Source: VRUE01 sp963747765
GTDB taxonomy: Bacteria > Actinomycetota > Thermoleophilia > Solirubrobacterales > 70-9
Direction: 5' to 3'
Length of the DNA stretch: 64,000 nt
Assembly (NCBI GenBank): GCA_963747765.1
Contig: CAVVGH010000008.1
Span: forward strand, 124,001-188,000
Made by a program: the position numbers and the translations under genes. A model generated the notes under the pieces. The model searched no databases, was not told where the DNA came from, and was given only the letters and a program-made list of their open reading frames with translations. The stretch's first letter is position 1. Each line of letters begins with the position of its first letter. This document shows, in pieces, positions 8,803-17,219 of the stretch.

Positions 8803-9432
8803 CTGGGACACCGGGCGACTTATGGGCCACAGGCGGCGATGTTGCGCATCCGCTTTGCCCAGGCCCCCCAGCCGCTCCGTTCGTCATTTGTAACGCCCAG
8901 CGACACAGACAGCGAACGGAGCTCGTATCCGCCTCCTTTAGGCCACACCCTCGCGGAACGATGCCCGTAGCCCCTGACCGTCTGGGCCCTGCGGCCCCCT
9001 CCCTGTTTGCCCTCCTCACCTGCAAGTAGGAGGGCAAACAGGGAGGGGCTGTCTTTCTCATAAATCAATGAGGGATGCGTTTCGGGTCCGGGGATCTCCA
9101 TCGGTCAACGAGGTGTTCTCTTGGGTCCCGTGGCCATCTCCGCGCTCCTCCAGAGAGCCAGGGGGCTCGGCCCGGTGACGAAAGAGGCGGGAAGGTCGGG
9201 AACGGATGGACCGCTCGGCCCTGAGCGGTGTGGCCTGAGCGGCGCGTTGGGGGCGGGCAGCTCTGAGCCAACCGGATCCACACCTGCGGCGATATATCGC
9301 CCGGCGTCGATGGATCTCAGGGGAACCCCTCACGCCGGGCGACTTATGGGCCGCAGGCGGCGATTTCTCGCCCAGCTGGTGATCGCAGCATCGGCTCAGG
9401 GCTTCGGGTGGAACGTTGCGGGGGGATCCACC
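8803..9432. repeat. Palindrome-rich repeat element, copy A
   Basis: This non-coding block is highly similar, in inverted orientation, to 55168-56042 (copy E). Modules in order: a GGGCGACTTATGGGCC module (8813-8840); one 47-bp hairpin with arms CTCCGTTCG and CGAACGGAG (about 8874-8920); a 21-bp terminal hairpin, 8996-9016 with 9028-9048; and a unique middle (9060-9280). It ends with two more GGGCGA-type palindromes (9283-9306, 9333-9373) and a terminal stretch GAACGTTGCGGGGGGATCC. Short open frames exist in it, but small indels against copy E shift their frame, so they are not supported as genes. I recognise nothing in 8619-8802 or 9433-9598. Confidence 0.85.
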
Positions 9433-9598
9433 AGCGAAGGCGCGCGTCAGGAGGCTGGTCGCCGTGCGTCTCGGGGATGCAGGTCTGCCCCCGCGCTGAA
9501 GCCCGCACCGTCTACTTGCCGTCAGGCTGCGAACCGGCATCGAGCGGCGCGCAGCAGCCTGCTCCGACGGACGGTCGGACACGACAAGCGCGGCAACC

Positions 9599-10768
9599 TC
9601 AACTCGGCGCAAAGAAGTCCGTCGCCCGGCGGCGCATCTCCTCGCCGCTGTGCAGCGCGTCTCGGGTCTGCGCTTCGGCTGGTGGCTGGGGGCGGCCGGG
9701 GGACGGACCCAGCATCACGGTCACGCTGGTGCCGGCGGAGAGCTCGCTTTCGATCGACAGCGAGGCACCGGCGAGCTTCGCCCTTTCGCGCATCCCCAGC
9801 AGGCCGAGCCCCCTCGAGGAGTGGCGGTCCCGAAAAGCCTTGGAGGTGTCAAAGCCCCTGCCGTCGTCGCTCACCGTGGCGCGAACCGTGTCGCCAAAGT
9901 CGACGCGAACCTCGACGCGGCCGGCCTCGGCGTAGCGCTCGGCGTTGTTGAGGGCCTCCTGCACGATCCGAAACAGCATCAGCTCGTCTTTCTGGTCCAG
10001 GCGGCGCGCCTCGCCGCTTGTCAGCAGCTGCGCATCGATTCCCGTCCTGCCGGCGAGGTCGTCGACCAGCCACTCGACCGCGGAGAGGAGCCCGAGATCG
10101 TCGAGCAGCGCCGGCCGCAGATCGCGGCTGAAGCGGCGCACGCCGTCGATAGCCCCTTCGAGCACCACCTCCACGCCCTCCACTCGCTCCCTTGCGGCTC
10201 CCGGAGAGACCTCGGCCGCCACCGCGTCGAGGTCCCCCTTGGCCACCACCAGGGTCTGGATCGTGTCGTCGTGCAGCTCGCGGGCCAACCGTTTGCGCTC
10301 TTCCTCCTGAGCGTCGACGGCCAGACGCACGTAGTCCTCCAGGGCGCTCTGTGCCTCCGAGAGGCTGGCGCTCGCTGCCTCGGCCCGCTCCTTGGCGGTC
10401 TTCTCGGCATCGACCCGCCGCGCGACCACGTAGCCGATCGCGATCAGAAGCAGGAGCTGCATCGCGACTCCGAGCCGCTCTGTTCCGCCGTGCCAGAGGA
10501 TGAGCTGCGGAACGCTGAGCAGGCTGGCCCATATCGCCGTCGGCACCGCGCCCTCCACTCCGAAGTTGAGCGCCGCGTAGACGATCGGGATGAAGTAGGC
10601 GGAAGCCGGAACCAGCGCGAGGTCGGGCAGATCGCCGAAGCTCCCGCTGGCCTCGAGCAGGGTGTGGCCGAAGCTGATCCCGATCACGAGCACCTGGATC
10701 ACCCAGAAGCGCGGGTCGCGCAGACGCCCCCGGAAACGCCCCACGAAGCTGCGGACGCGATGCCTCAC
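9599..10768 (-). CDS. NarL-type sensor histidine kinase (HisKA_3/HATPase)
   Basis: This is the membrane sensor of a two-component pair. GTG at 10768 overlaps the stop of the upstream response regulator (GTGA), so the two are translationally coupled. The 389-aa product has about four N-terminal hydrophobic segments (VLVIGISFGHTLLEA through LLLLIAIGYVVA). A short coiled stretch leads to the dimerisation/phosphoacceptor motif EERKRLARELHDDTIQTL (His in ELHDD). An HATPase domain follows with an N box (EALNNAERYAEAG) and G boxes (DDGRGFD, GLGLLGMRERA). There is no large extracellular domain, so the signal is probably sensed within the membrane. The immediate neighbours do not reveal the signal. 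Confidence 0.9.
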   Translation of the reverse strand: MRHRVRSFVGRFRGRLRDPRFWVIQVLVIGISFGHTLLEASGSFGDLPDLALVPASAYFIPIVYAALNFGVEGAVPTAIWASLLSVPQLILWHGGTERLGVAMQLLLLIAIGYVVARRVDAEKTAKERAEAASASLSEAQSALEDYVRLAVDAQEEERKRLARELHDDTIQTLVVAKGDLDAVAAEVSPGAARERVEGVEVVLEGAIDGVRRFSRDLRPALLDDLGLLSAVEWLVDDLAGRTGIDAQLLTSGEARRLDQKDELMLFRIVQEALNNAERYAEAGRVEVRVDFGDTVRATVSDDGRGFDTSKAFRDRHSSRGLGLLGMRERAKLAGASLSIESELSAGTSVTVMLGPSPGRPQPPAEAQTRDALHSGEEMRRRATDFFAPS

Positions 10769-11451
10769 GACAGCCAGCCTTGACGCACCCCGGTCATCAC
10801 CGCCTCGGTCCGCGAAGCCACGCCCAGCTTGGCGAAGATGTTCCGTATGTGAGCGTGGACGGTGCGCACGCTGAGCTCCAGCTCGTCCGCGATCGCTCTG
10901 TTGCTGGCGCCCTGCGCCGCAAGGGCCAGCACCTCGCGCTCGCGCTCGCTGAGCGGTTCGGAGCCGGGCTGGGGGCCCACACTGCCGCCGCTGGCGATGC
11001 GCTCGACGATCTTCTCGGTGATCTCCTGAGAGAGCACCGTCTCTCCCTGGCCGATCCGCTGCACCGCGTCGGCCAGCGCCGTCCCGTCGGTTGTCTTCAG
11101 CAGGTAGCCGGCAGCGCCGGCGTCGATCAGCGCGTAGATGTACTGCTCGTCGTCGTAGGCGGTGAGGACGAGGATTGCGACCCCGGGGCAGTCGGCCTTG
11201 ATCTTCCGCGTCGCCTCGATCCCGTTCATCCCCGGCATCGCGATGTCCATCAGGACGACGTCCGGTCGCAGGCGCCCGGCCAGCTCGTAGGCCTCCTCGC
11301 CGTCGGAGGCCTCGCCGACGACCTCGATTCCGGCATCGGCCTTCGCCAGGCGCTCGCGCAGGCCGGCGCGCATCATCGGGTGGTCGTCGGCGATCACCAC
11401 ACGCGTCGCAGTTTTGGCCGAGGGTCCCTCCGCGTGTGTCTCCCCGTGCAT
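10765..11451 (-). CDS. NarL/FixJ family response regulator
   Basis: This DNA-binding partner of the kinase at 9599-10768 is 228 aa. It has a receiver domain (VVIADDHPMMRAGL, phosphoacceptor D69 in VLMDIAMPG, conserved Thr in VLTAYD and Lys in YLLKTT). A LuxR-type helix-turn-helix sits at the C-terminus (SEREREVLALAAQGASNRAI, then VRTVHAHIRNIFAKLGV). The start ATG 11451 precedes a short charged N-terminus. The kinase start overlaps its stop. The 283 bp between this gene and the divergent lipoprotein at 11734 would hold promoters for both; I could not pick out a convincing operator. Confidence 0.93.
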   Translation of the reverse strand: MHGETHAEGPSAKTATRVVIADDHPMMRAGLRERLAKADAGIEVVGEASDGEEAYELAGRLRPDVVLMDIAMPGMNGIEATRKIKADCPGVAILVLTAYDDEQYIYALIDAGAAGYLLKTTDGTALADAVQRIGQGETVLSQEITEKIVERIASGGSVGPQPGSEPLSEREREVLALAAQGASNRAIADELELSVRTVHAHIRNIFAKLGVASRTEAVMTGVRQGWLS

Positions 11452-11733
11452 CCCCGCATGATAGGGGCACCCCCGAGGGCGAACTCATAAGCATGACTGA
11501 GCCTTCGCACGCGACGGTTGGTGTCACCTCTGGCCGGCTCGGCGATCGGCATCAATGCCTATCGCAGTAGGTACGGATGCCTACACAACCCGTGGGTGAC
11601 AGTTGCGGAATCACCCTCGCGGCCCTCGGGCGCCCTACCGATGTCAGCCTGGGTTCACCGACCTACCCTGGGTCTGCACCGTGACGAGGACCGAGTTCAG
11701 GCCCTCGACGATATCGATCAGGAGGAAGCGAAA

Positions 11734-12309
11734 ATGAGAAAGGCACTGTTGATTATCGGAGCGCTGGCAGCCGTGGGGGCCATGGCGCTGGCTCTGAGTG
11801 CCTGTGGAGGCGGCAGCAACGGCAGTGGCGAAGCGGCGGCAGCCCCGGCGACTTCGGAAGGCGCCACGCTGCCCGTCAAGGAATTCACGCTCACCATGAA
11901 GCCCGACTCCAGGAAGGGCCCCGACGGCGACGTCCACGACGCCTTCGTGCCGAGCACGGAACTGGGCGTCAAGGCGGGACAGACGGTGCGGGTGACGATC
12001 GTCAACTACGACGACGCCCCCCACAGCTTCACCTCGCCTGCGCTCAAGGCCGGCGAACAGATCCCCCCGTCCGAACAGCAGCACGAAGCGGGCAGCGACG
12101 CTCAGAATCTCAAGGTGATGCCCACTCCGGGCGTTGGGGTCAACGAGATCATTCCGCCTGCCAAGGACGAGAGTACGCCCGGCAAGACCACGTTCACCTT
12201 CACGGCACCCGACGAAGCCGGCAAGTACATCTGGTACTGCGCATTCCCCTGCGACGCCTACGCGATGGCGCAGATCGGCTTCATGCAGGGTTACGTCACC
12301 GTCGCCTGA
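11734..12309 (+). CDS. Cupredoxin-like lipoprotein
   Basis: The start ATG 11734 follows GGAGGAAG (11721-11728). The 191-aa product has a lipoprotein signal peptide with lipobox LSAC (about residues 24-27) and a Gly/Ser/Ala linker. The cupredoxin fold carries candidate copper ligands: His in DAPHSF, then the C-terminal loop WYCAFPCDAYAMAQIGFM with two cysteines spaced C-x3-C and methionines. Two cysteines at this spacing resemble the CuA-type loop of cytochrome oxidase subunit II more than a one-Cys plastocyanin loop, but the following His is absent. It is probably an extracytoplasmic copper or electron carrier. The next gene encodes Sco, the CuA-site assembly factor, which supports a copper role. 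A strong terminator follows. Confidence 0.75.
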   Translation: MRKALLIIGALAAVGAMALALSACGGGSNGSGEAAAAPATSEGATLPVKEFTLTMKPDSRKGPDGDVHDAFVPSTELGVKAGQTVRVTIVNYDDAPHSFTSPALKAGEQIPPSEQQHEAGSDAQNLKVMPTPGVGVNEIIPPAKDESTPGKTTFTFTAPDEAGKYIWYCAFPCDAYAMAQIGFMQGYVTVA

Positions 12310-12351
12310 GGACGGTGTGCCGATAGAGCCTTGCGGACGCTTCCTCCGACT

Positions 12352-12384
12352 ACACAGCCGGCCGCCACAGGCGGCCGGCTGTGT
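12352..12384 (+). terminator. Perfect 15-bp hairpin terminator after cupredoxin gene
   Basis: The arms 12352-12366 and 12370-12384 pair perfectly around an ACA loop, 43 nt after the cupredoxin stop, and are followed by GTTGTGTTG without a long T run. It separates the cupredoxin gene from sco. Confidence 0.75.
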
Positions 12385-12498
12385 GTTGTGCTGTGTAGTT
12401 GGATGCTCACTGCATGGGCCGGAGTGGGAGACCTGGTAATGGTGTTGTCGAGAGCAAGCGGCGATCGGAGGCAGAGCGATGAGCGAAGGAGGGCAATC

Positions 12499-13122
12499 AT
12501 GAGCAGGCACTCGGTCGCCGCGGTGGCGGCGCTGGGACTTGCGGTGGCGGCGCTCGCCGGCTGCGGCGGCAGCGGCAGCGGTGGCGCAGGCGGCGCCAAG
12601 CTGGACGCCTCGGAATTCCAGCCCCCCAGGCCCGCGCCTGAAATCGCCCTGCGCGACTGGACGGGTCACCCCGTGCGCCTCTCCCAGTATCGGGGCAAGG
12701 CGGTGCTCTTGACCTTCGTCTACGACCACTGCCCCGACACCTGCCCGCTGATCGTCTCCAAGCTCCACCAGGCGCTGGTCGAACTCGGTCCGAAGGCAAG
12801 CGATGTGCGGGTCGTCGCCGTCTCGGTCGACCCGGTTGACGACACGCCAAAGACGGTCAAGAAGTTCCTTGGCGAGCAGCGCATGCTCGGGCGCATGGAC
12901 TACCTGATCGGCTCGCGCAAGCAGCTGGTGCCAGTGTGGAAGGCCTATGGCGTATCCGTCGGCGGCGCTCCCGAGGAACGAGAGGAACCCACGCACCGCG
13001 GTGTCTCGCACACGGCCGTGATCTATGGGATCACCGGCTCCGGCAAGGAGCTGGCGCTCTATGACCAGGTGTCGAAGGCGAGCGAACTCGCCCACGACGT
13101 GCCGCTGCTGGCTTCGAGGTAG
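12499..13122 (+). CDS. SCO1/SenC-family copper chaperone lipoprotein
   Basis: Sco proteins deliver copper to, or reduce, the CuA site of cytochrome c oxidase outside the cytoplasmic membrane. The 207-aa product has a lipobox (LAGC, Cys22), a thioredoxin fold, and the copper-binding triad: C78 and C82 in HCPDTCP plus H171 in RGVSHTAV. ATG 12499 is preceded by GAAGGAGGG. The order Sco, DsbA-like, TlpA-like downstream suggests one cytochrome oxidase or thiol maturation group, although no oxidase subunit is visible here. Confidence 0.92.
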   Translation: MSRHSVAAVAALGLAVAALAGCGGSGSGGAGGAKLDASEFQPPRPAPEIALRDWTGHPVRLSQYRGKAVLLTFVYDHCPDTCPLIVSKLHQALVELGPKASDVRVVAVSVDPVDDTPKTVKKFLGEQRMLGRMDYLIGSRKQLVPVWKAYGVSVGGAPEEREEPTHRGVSHTAVIYGITGSGKELALYDQVSKASELAHDVPLLASR

Positions 13123-13195
13123 GCAGCCGGAGCCTTTGCGGGGGCCGCCCGGGCTTGCCCGCCCGGCTCCCGCCGTGCGGTAGAACTGAGTCTCA

Positions 13196-13660
13196 ATGGG
13201 CCTCGACCTGACGCTCGACTGGAGCACCGTCACCTCGATCACGCTCCCGATGCTGATCGGCGTCGCCTACTTCGTTCGCGTCGGCCACATGGTCCAGCAC
13301 ACGATGCTCGGCGACCCGAAGGCCGGGGTCACCCTCTATGAGTACGGTGACCTGCAGTGCCCGGTCTGCAAGGAGTACTCCGAACAGGTGCTGCCAAAGC
13401 TCATCGCGGGACCGGTCCACAGCGGCGAGGCCAAGATCGAATTCCGCAACTTCACGATCAGCGGCACTCAGTCTCCGCCCGCCGGGGTGCCCGACATCGC
13501 CAAGTGGAACACGGACCGCAAGAGCAAGCGCATCAAGGAAAGGGTGTCGCGAACGGGCGCTCAGGCGGAATGGGTCGGCTTCACCGGCACGCCGTCCTTT
13601 GCGGTCAAAGGCCCGAGCACCAACGGTCTCAGGACGCTGGGCACGCCGGGCTGCGCATGA
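13196..13660 (+). CDS. DsbA-like thiol oxidoreductase, internally shortened
   Basis: The 154-aa product has an N-terminal hydrophobic segment (ITLPMLIGVAYFV). It is followed by the DsbA-like active site YEYGDLQCPVCKEYSEQVLP with the CxxC pair and by EFRNFTISG. It then jumps from SPPAG directly to VPDIAKWNTDRKSKRI and ends GFTGTPSFAVKGPSTNG. From family knowledge the helical insertion domain of about 45 or more residues should lie between PPAG and VPDIAKWN. The frame stays open across the junction, so this looks like a clean in-frame deletion rather than an indel. The cis-Pro loop (GTPSF) is kept. The product may be inactive or altered. It overlaps the next gene by four bases (ATGA). Confidence 0.75.
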   Translation: MGLDLTLDWSTVTSITLPMLIGVAYFVRVGHMVQHTMLGDPKAGVTLYEYGDLQCPVCKEYSEQVLPKLIAGPVHSGEAKIEFRNFTISGTQSPPAGVPDIAKWNTDRKSKRIKERVSRTGAQAEWVGFTGTPSFAVKGPSTNGLRTLGTPGCA

Positions 13661-14169
13661 GGGGCGTGGCCCGCAGGAGGCGCGGCCTGCTTGCCATTGC
13701 AGCCCTGGTGGTTGCCTTCGTCGTGGCGGAGCTGCTGAGCGGCGGCGGCGACAATGCGAATCGGCCGGCTCCCCGATTGCCGAGCGCCGTGCTCGTCGCG
13801 CCCGGCGTGACCGTGGCCGACCTGCGCGGCCACCCGGCCGCGATCAACTTCTGGGCCAGCTGGTGTGAGCCCTGCCGCCACGAGGCGCCCGAACTCGAGC
13901 GACTTGCTCGATCCCTCCACGGGCAGGCGCACCTGGTCGGCGTCGACTGGAGCGACGGGCTCTCCAGCGCCCGCTCCTTCGTGCGCGAGTACGGCTGGAG
14001 CTTTCCGGTCCTGCGCGACTCGAGCGGGACGGTTGGGGAGCGCTACGGCGTGGCCGGCCTGCCGATGACCTTCATCCTCGATCCTCACGGCCGGATCGTG
14101 AGAACCCTGCGGGGCCCGCAGACGGAGGCCAGCCTGCGCAGCGCCCTGCGGGCGGCCTCAGCCACGTGA
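13657..14169 (+). CDS. TlpA/ResA-like membrane-anchored thioredoxin
   Basis: The ATG at 13657 overlaps the DsbA-like stop. The 170-aa product has an N-terminal membrane anchor (GLLAIAALVVAFVVAELL). An extracytoplasmic thioredoxin domain has the redox motif NFWASWCEPCRHEAPELERL, the VDWSDG strand and the cis-Pro region GLPMTFILDPHG. TlpA/ResA proteins reduce disulfides in apocytochromes or in the CuA site during oxidase assembly. Its place behind sco and the DsbA-like gene fits that. The stop TGA 14167-14169 overlaps the GTG start of an lgt remnant. Confidence 0.88.
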   Translation: MRGVARRRRGLLAIAALVVAFVVAELLSGGGDNANRPAPRLPSAVLVAPGVTVADLRGHPAAINFWASWCEPCRHEAPELERLARSLHGQAHLVGVDWSDGLSSARSFVREYGWSFPVLRDSSGTVGERYGVAGLPMTFILDPHGRIVRTLRGPQTEASLRSALRAASAT

Positions 14170-14402
14170 CCGCCTCGATCCCCAACCCAGCCTCCAGCGG
14201 TTTGCAGCTCGGGCCTTTTGAAGTCCACGTCTACGGGCTGATGTATGTGGTCGAGCTCTGGCGCCGGCCCGCGTTGGCACGCTGCCCTGCCCTATCCGGA
14301 AGGATTCGTCGCGCGCCATCCGCCCGGCTACTGACGGCCGCCGACCGCCTCTTCGGCGGGGCGCGCCGCGGCCGTGACTCGATCGGAAGTTGCGAGCGAT
14401 AG
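14166..14402 (+). pseudogene. lgt: Truncated lgt (prolipoprotein diacylglyceryl transferase) remnant
   Basis: From GTG 14166, coupled to the preceding stop, the first 29 codons read TASIPNPASSGLQLGPFEVH then VYGLMYVV. This is the canonical N-terminus of Lgt (ASIPSP..., GP..IxxYGLMY). After VV the sequence turns to arginine-rich residues without membrane segments and stops at 14400-14402, giving 78 aa against about 270-300 for a working enzyme. The catalytic HGGLxFYG-type region is missing. The gene was apparently cut by a deletion, leaving its translation start. A functional Lgt must exist elsewhere, since lipoproteins are encoded nearby. The remainder up to 14448 holds nothing recognisable. 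Confidence 0.75.
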
Positions 14403-14448
14403 GCAGGCGCGGCATCGGACAAGCGTCCAGATTCTCCTAGAACTGAGT

Positions 14449-14507
14449 AGTTGCAGCACGAAAGGTATGGGGCCTTTCTGTCGATGCAGGGGAGGCGTGC
14501 TGCAACT
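14449..14507 (+). promoter_or_regulatory. Hairpin enclosing the pilM ribosome-binding site and start
   Basis: A perfect 12-bp inverted repeat, AGTTGCAGCACG at 14449-14460 and CGTGCTGCAACT at 14496-14507, brackets the pilM Shine-Dalgarno (GGGGAGG, 14489-14495). The 3' arm contains the GTG start (14497). A smaller stem, AAAGG with CCTTT, can form inside. If transcribed, the start codon would be sequestered, a layout expected for translational control. The regulator is unknown. Confidence 0.6.
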
Positions 14508-15674
14508 GACCAGAAAGAAGAAGGCTGGAGCTGTGGTTGGTCTCGACATCGAGGCCGGCAGCATTGCGGCTGCCGAAGTCGCCTCGAACGGCGTGGTCAG
14601 CGTCAAGGCGGCGGCGATCGAACCGCTGGCGCCCGGGGTCTTCCGCGAGGGCGAGGTGGGCGATCCGGAGGGCGTCGCCGAGGCGCTCAAGTCGCTCTTC
14701 GACACGCACAAGCTCTCGAAGCGGGTGCGGCTGGGGATCGGCAACCAGCGGGTCGTCGTGCGCACGGTGCGCCTGCCGGCGCTCGAGGACCCCAAGGAGA
14801 TGGAGGCCGCCGTTCGCTTTCAGGCCCAGGAGCAGATCCCGATGCCGCTCGACCAGGCGGTGCTCGAGCATCAGGTGGTTGGCGGCGTGGCGGCTGAGGA
14901 GGGCGCCAAGCCCCAGGTCGACGTGATCGTCGTGGCGGCGCGGCGCGACATGGTGGCCTCCTTCATCGAGCCGATTCGCCAGGCCGGCCTGGAGCCGGTC
15001 GGCGTCGACCTCTCGGCCTTCGGGATGATTCGCGCCCTGGCCGGCGTGGGCGCAAACGCCGCAGATCCCCAGAGTGCCGAGTCGCCGGCCGAGGCGACGA
15101 CGTCCGGCCAGGAGGCCGCGGCGCAGCAGGCCCGAGGAGGCCGCGGCGCAGCAGGGCGGATGCGCCGTGCGCCAAGCCGGACGGGGCGGTCCTCTACTGC
15201 AACGTCGGCGACGTGATGAACCTCGCGGTTGCGCGTGGGCGTGCCTGCCTCTTCACCCGTGTGGCGACGACCGGGATGGAGCAGATCACCGGCCGGCTCT
15301 CCGCCGAGCACGAGCTGAGCACCGCGCACGCCACGCAGTGGATCGAGCACGTCGGCATGGAGAGCCCGCCCGAGCAGATCGAGGGGGACCCAGAGGTCGT
15401 TGCCGCGGTGCGCGGCGCCCTGGAGAGCGGCGTCACCGAGCTGGTCGACGAGCTGCGTCTCTCGCTCGACTACTACGGTGCGCAGGACGCCGCGGTCCCG
15501 GTCTCCCGGATCGTCCTCTCGGGCCCCGGCAGCGCCATCCCCGGGCTTGCCCCGAGGATGGAAGCGGGGCTTGGCCTGGCGCTCTCGGTTTCCCGTCCGC
15601 CGGCGCTTGCCGCCTACGGCGAGGAGATGGCAGCGCGGCTGACGCTTCCCTACGGACTGGCTCTGGAGGCCTGA
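14497..15674 (+). CDS. pilM: PilM, actin-like pilus assembly protein, frameshift at a 25-bp duplication
   Basis: PilM is the cytoplasmic actin-like ATPase that binds the N-terminus of PilN in type IV pilus alignment complexes. After the GTG start at 14497 comes VVGLDIEAGSIAAAEV, the first phosphate-binding strand. Next come SKRVRLGIGNQRVVVRTVRLP and FQAQEQIPMPLDQAVLEHQV, which are typical of PilM. Frame 1 fails after QEAAAQQARGG; the protein resumes in another frame as AKPDGAVLYCNVGDVMNLAV and runs to TGA 15672-15674 with RIVLSGPGSAIPGLAPRMEA. The change falls in two adjacent near-identical copies of a 25-bp segment (about 15110-15134 and 15135-15159), and 25 is not a multiple of 3. The other start possibilities are weak. 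It is followed at once by pilN. Confidence 0.88.
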
Positions 15675-15675
15675 G

Positions 15676-16437
15676 GTGCGCCCCGTCAACCTGATTCCAC
15701 CCGAGCAGCGCCACGGCGCCGAGGCACCGCTGCGCAGCGGGCCCGTCGTCTACATCCTGGTCGGCGCCCTCGTGGCCGTGCTGGCCGCGGTGACGGCGAT
15801 GGCGTTGATGGACAGCCAGATCTCCGACCGTAAGGGCGAAGCGGCGCGGCTCGAAAGCGAAGACGCGGCGGTGGCCGCCCGCGCCACGCGCCTCGCCTCC
15901 TACACGCAGTTCCGTGCGCTGCACGAACAGCGGGTGGCGACGGTGGCCAGCCTCGCAGACAGCCGCTTCGACTGGGAGCGGGTGATGCGCGAACTGTCGC
16001 TGATCCTGCCCGGGGACGTATGGCTGACCAACCTGACGGCGGCGGCCGCGGGGGGAGCCGAAGGCGGTGGAGAAGGCGGGGGCCTCGGCGGCTCGGTCGG
16101 CGGGCCGTCGTTGCAGCTGAGCGGCTGCGCGAAGGGGCAGGAAGGCGTGTCGGGCTTCGTCACCGCGCTCAAGGAGATCGACGGTGTGACGCGGGTCGGA
16201 CTGCAGTCCTCAGCGGTGGCCGGCGAAGGGGCCGGCCCCGAAGAGTCGGCGCCCTCCGGCGGCGAAGGTGGAAGCGGCGGTTGCAGCCAGGGGTTTCTCG
16301 CCACCTTCTCGATCACCGTCGCCTTTGACGCGGCGCCGGTCCCCTCCACCGAGGCGGAAGCTGCGCCCGTCTCCGCCACCGAAAAATCCGAATCCGCCGC
16401 CGAAGAAGAAAGCGGCGAAGGCTCGGAAGGCGGCTGA
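15676..16437 (+). CDS. pilN: PilN, pilus assembly inner-membrane protein
   Basis: The 253-aa product begins at GTG 15676 with MRPVNLIPPEQR, the conserved PilN N-terminus that docks into PilM. One membrane helix follows (VVYILVGALVAVLAAVTAMA), then a coiled-coil (SQISDRKGEAARLESEDAAV). A ferredoxin-like domain with LSLILPGDVWLTNL comes next, including a Gly-rich loop. The C-terminus is an acidic Ala/Glu/Ser tail. It lies 1 nt after the pilM stop and 1 nt before pilO. Confidence 0.9.
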   Translation: MRPVNLIPPEQRHGAEAPLRSGPVVYILVGALVAVLAAVTAMALMDSQISDRKGEAARLESEDAAVAARATRLASYTQFRALHEQRVATVASLADSRFDWERVMRELSLILPGDVWLTNLTAAAAGGAEGGGEGGGLGGSVGGPSLQLSGCAKGQEGVSGFVTALKEIDGVTRVGLQSSAVAGEGAGPEESAPSGGEGGSGGCSQGFLATFSITVAFDAAPVPSTEAEAAPVSATEKSESAAEEESGEGSEGG

Positions 16438-16438
16438 G

Positions 16439-17219
16439 ATGAAGGTGCAGATGACATCGGGCAGCAAGGTGATCGTCGCGATGCTGATCGTCGCCGTGCT
16501 GGCCGCCGGCTTCTGGGTGCTCGAGATCAGCCCGCGGCGCGACGAAGCGAAAAAGCTCGGTAACCAGATCGACAGCGTGAAGTCCTCGCTTGCCGAACAC
16601 CGCGCCCAGGTGCAGGAAGGCCTGCGGGCGCGGCGCGAATTCCCGGTCGACTACCAGCAGCTGGTCGTGCTCGGCAAGGCGGTGCCCGGCGACGACGACA
16701 CGGCCTCGCTCCTGGTCCAGCTGAACCGGATCGCAAAGGGGGCTGGCGTGACGTTCAACGACCTCTCGCTCTCCTCGGAAGGCGGTGGCTCGGCGCCGGC
16801 GCCCGCCCCGGCCCCGGAAGCGGGCTCCGAATCGACGCCGGCCTCCAATCCCGTCTCGCCCACAGAGGCGGCCGCCTCGCTGGTGCCGCTCGGCGCCTCG
16901 GTCGGTCCCGCCGGGCTCTACGTGATGCCCTATTCGCTGACACTTCGACGGCACCTTCTTCCAGCTCGCCGACTTCATCGAAGGGCTCGACAGGCTGGTC
17001 AAGACGGGCAACGAAGAGGTGGCCGTCAACGGTCGCCTGATCACGATCGACGGCTTCTCCCTGGCACCGGGCAGCGAAGGCTCGGGCCTCACCGGGAGCT
17101 TTGAGGTAACGACGTACCTCACCCCGCCCGAACAGGGCCTCACGGCGGGCTCCAGCCCGAGCGGGCCGTCGGAAGCGTCGGCTACGCCGGCCGCGACGAC
17201 GCTTGGAGGGACGCCATGA
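16439..17219 (+). CDS. pilO: PilO, pilus assembly inner-membrane protein, one frameshift
   Basis: The start ATG 16439 comes one base after the pilN stop. It has one N-terminal membrane helix (KVIVAMLIVAVLAAGFWVL), then a coiled-coil (EAKKLGNQIDSVKSSLAEHR) and PVDYQQLVVLGKAVPGDDDT, typical of PilO. After VMPYSLTL the frame changes near 16941 and continues HFDGTFFQLADFIEGLDRLV to TGA 17217-17219. The product would be about 260 residues including a Pro/Ala-rich loop. PilN and PilO form a heterodimer linking PilM to the secretin or wall-spanning parts. The indel is probably a sequence error, since the ferredoxin-like C-terminal domain is preserved across it. Confidence 0.87.

Noticed and set aside
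9058..9612. A 184-aa minus-strand protein inside repeat copy A (similar frame in copy E at 55357-55662)
   Set aside because: The two frames agree only in patches. A one-base indel in a shared stretch changes the frame and a second restores it, so the similarity is at DNA level. Codon content is atypical and there is no ribosome-binding site.
11518..11734. Longer start for the cupredoxin lipoprotein at 11518
   Set aside because: The frame is open, but the signal peptide and lipobox begin at ATG 11734, which has its own GGAGG; the upstream residues are not a leader.
14230..14402. A genuine 78-aa small protein instead of an lgt remnant
   Set aside because: Only the first 29 codons are conserved-looking and they match Lgt; the rest is Arg-rich and lacks any feature.
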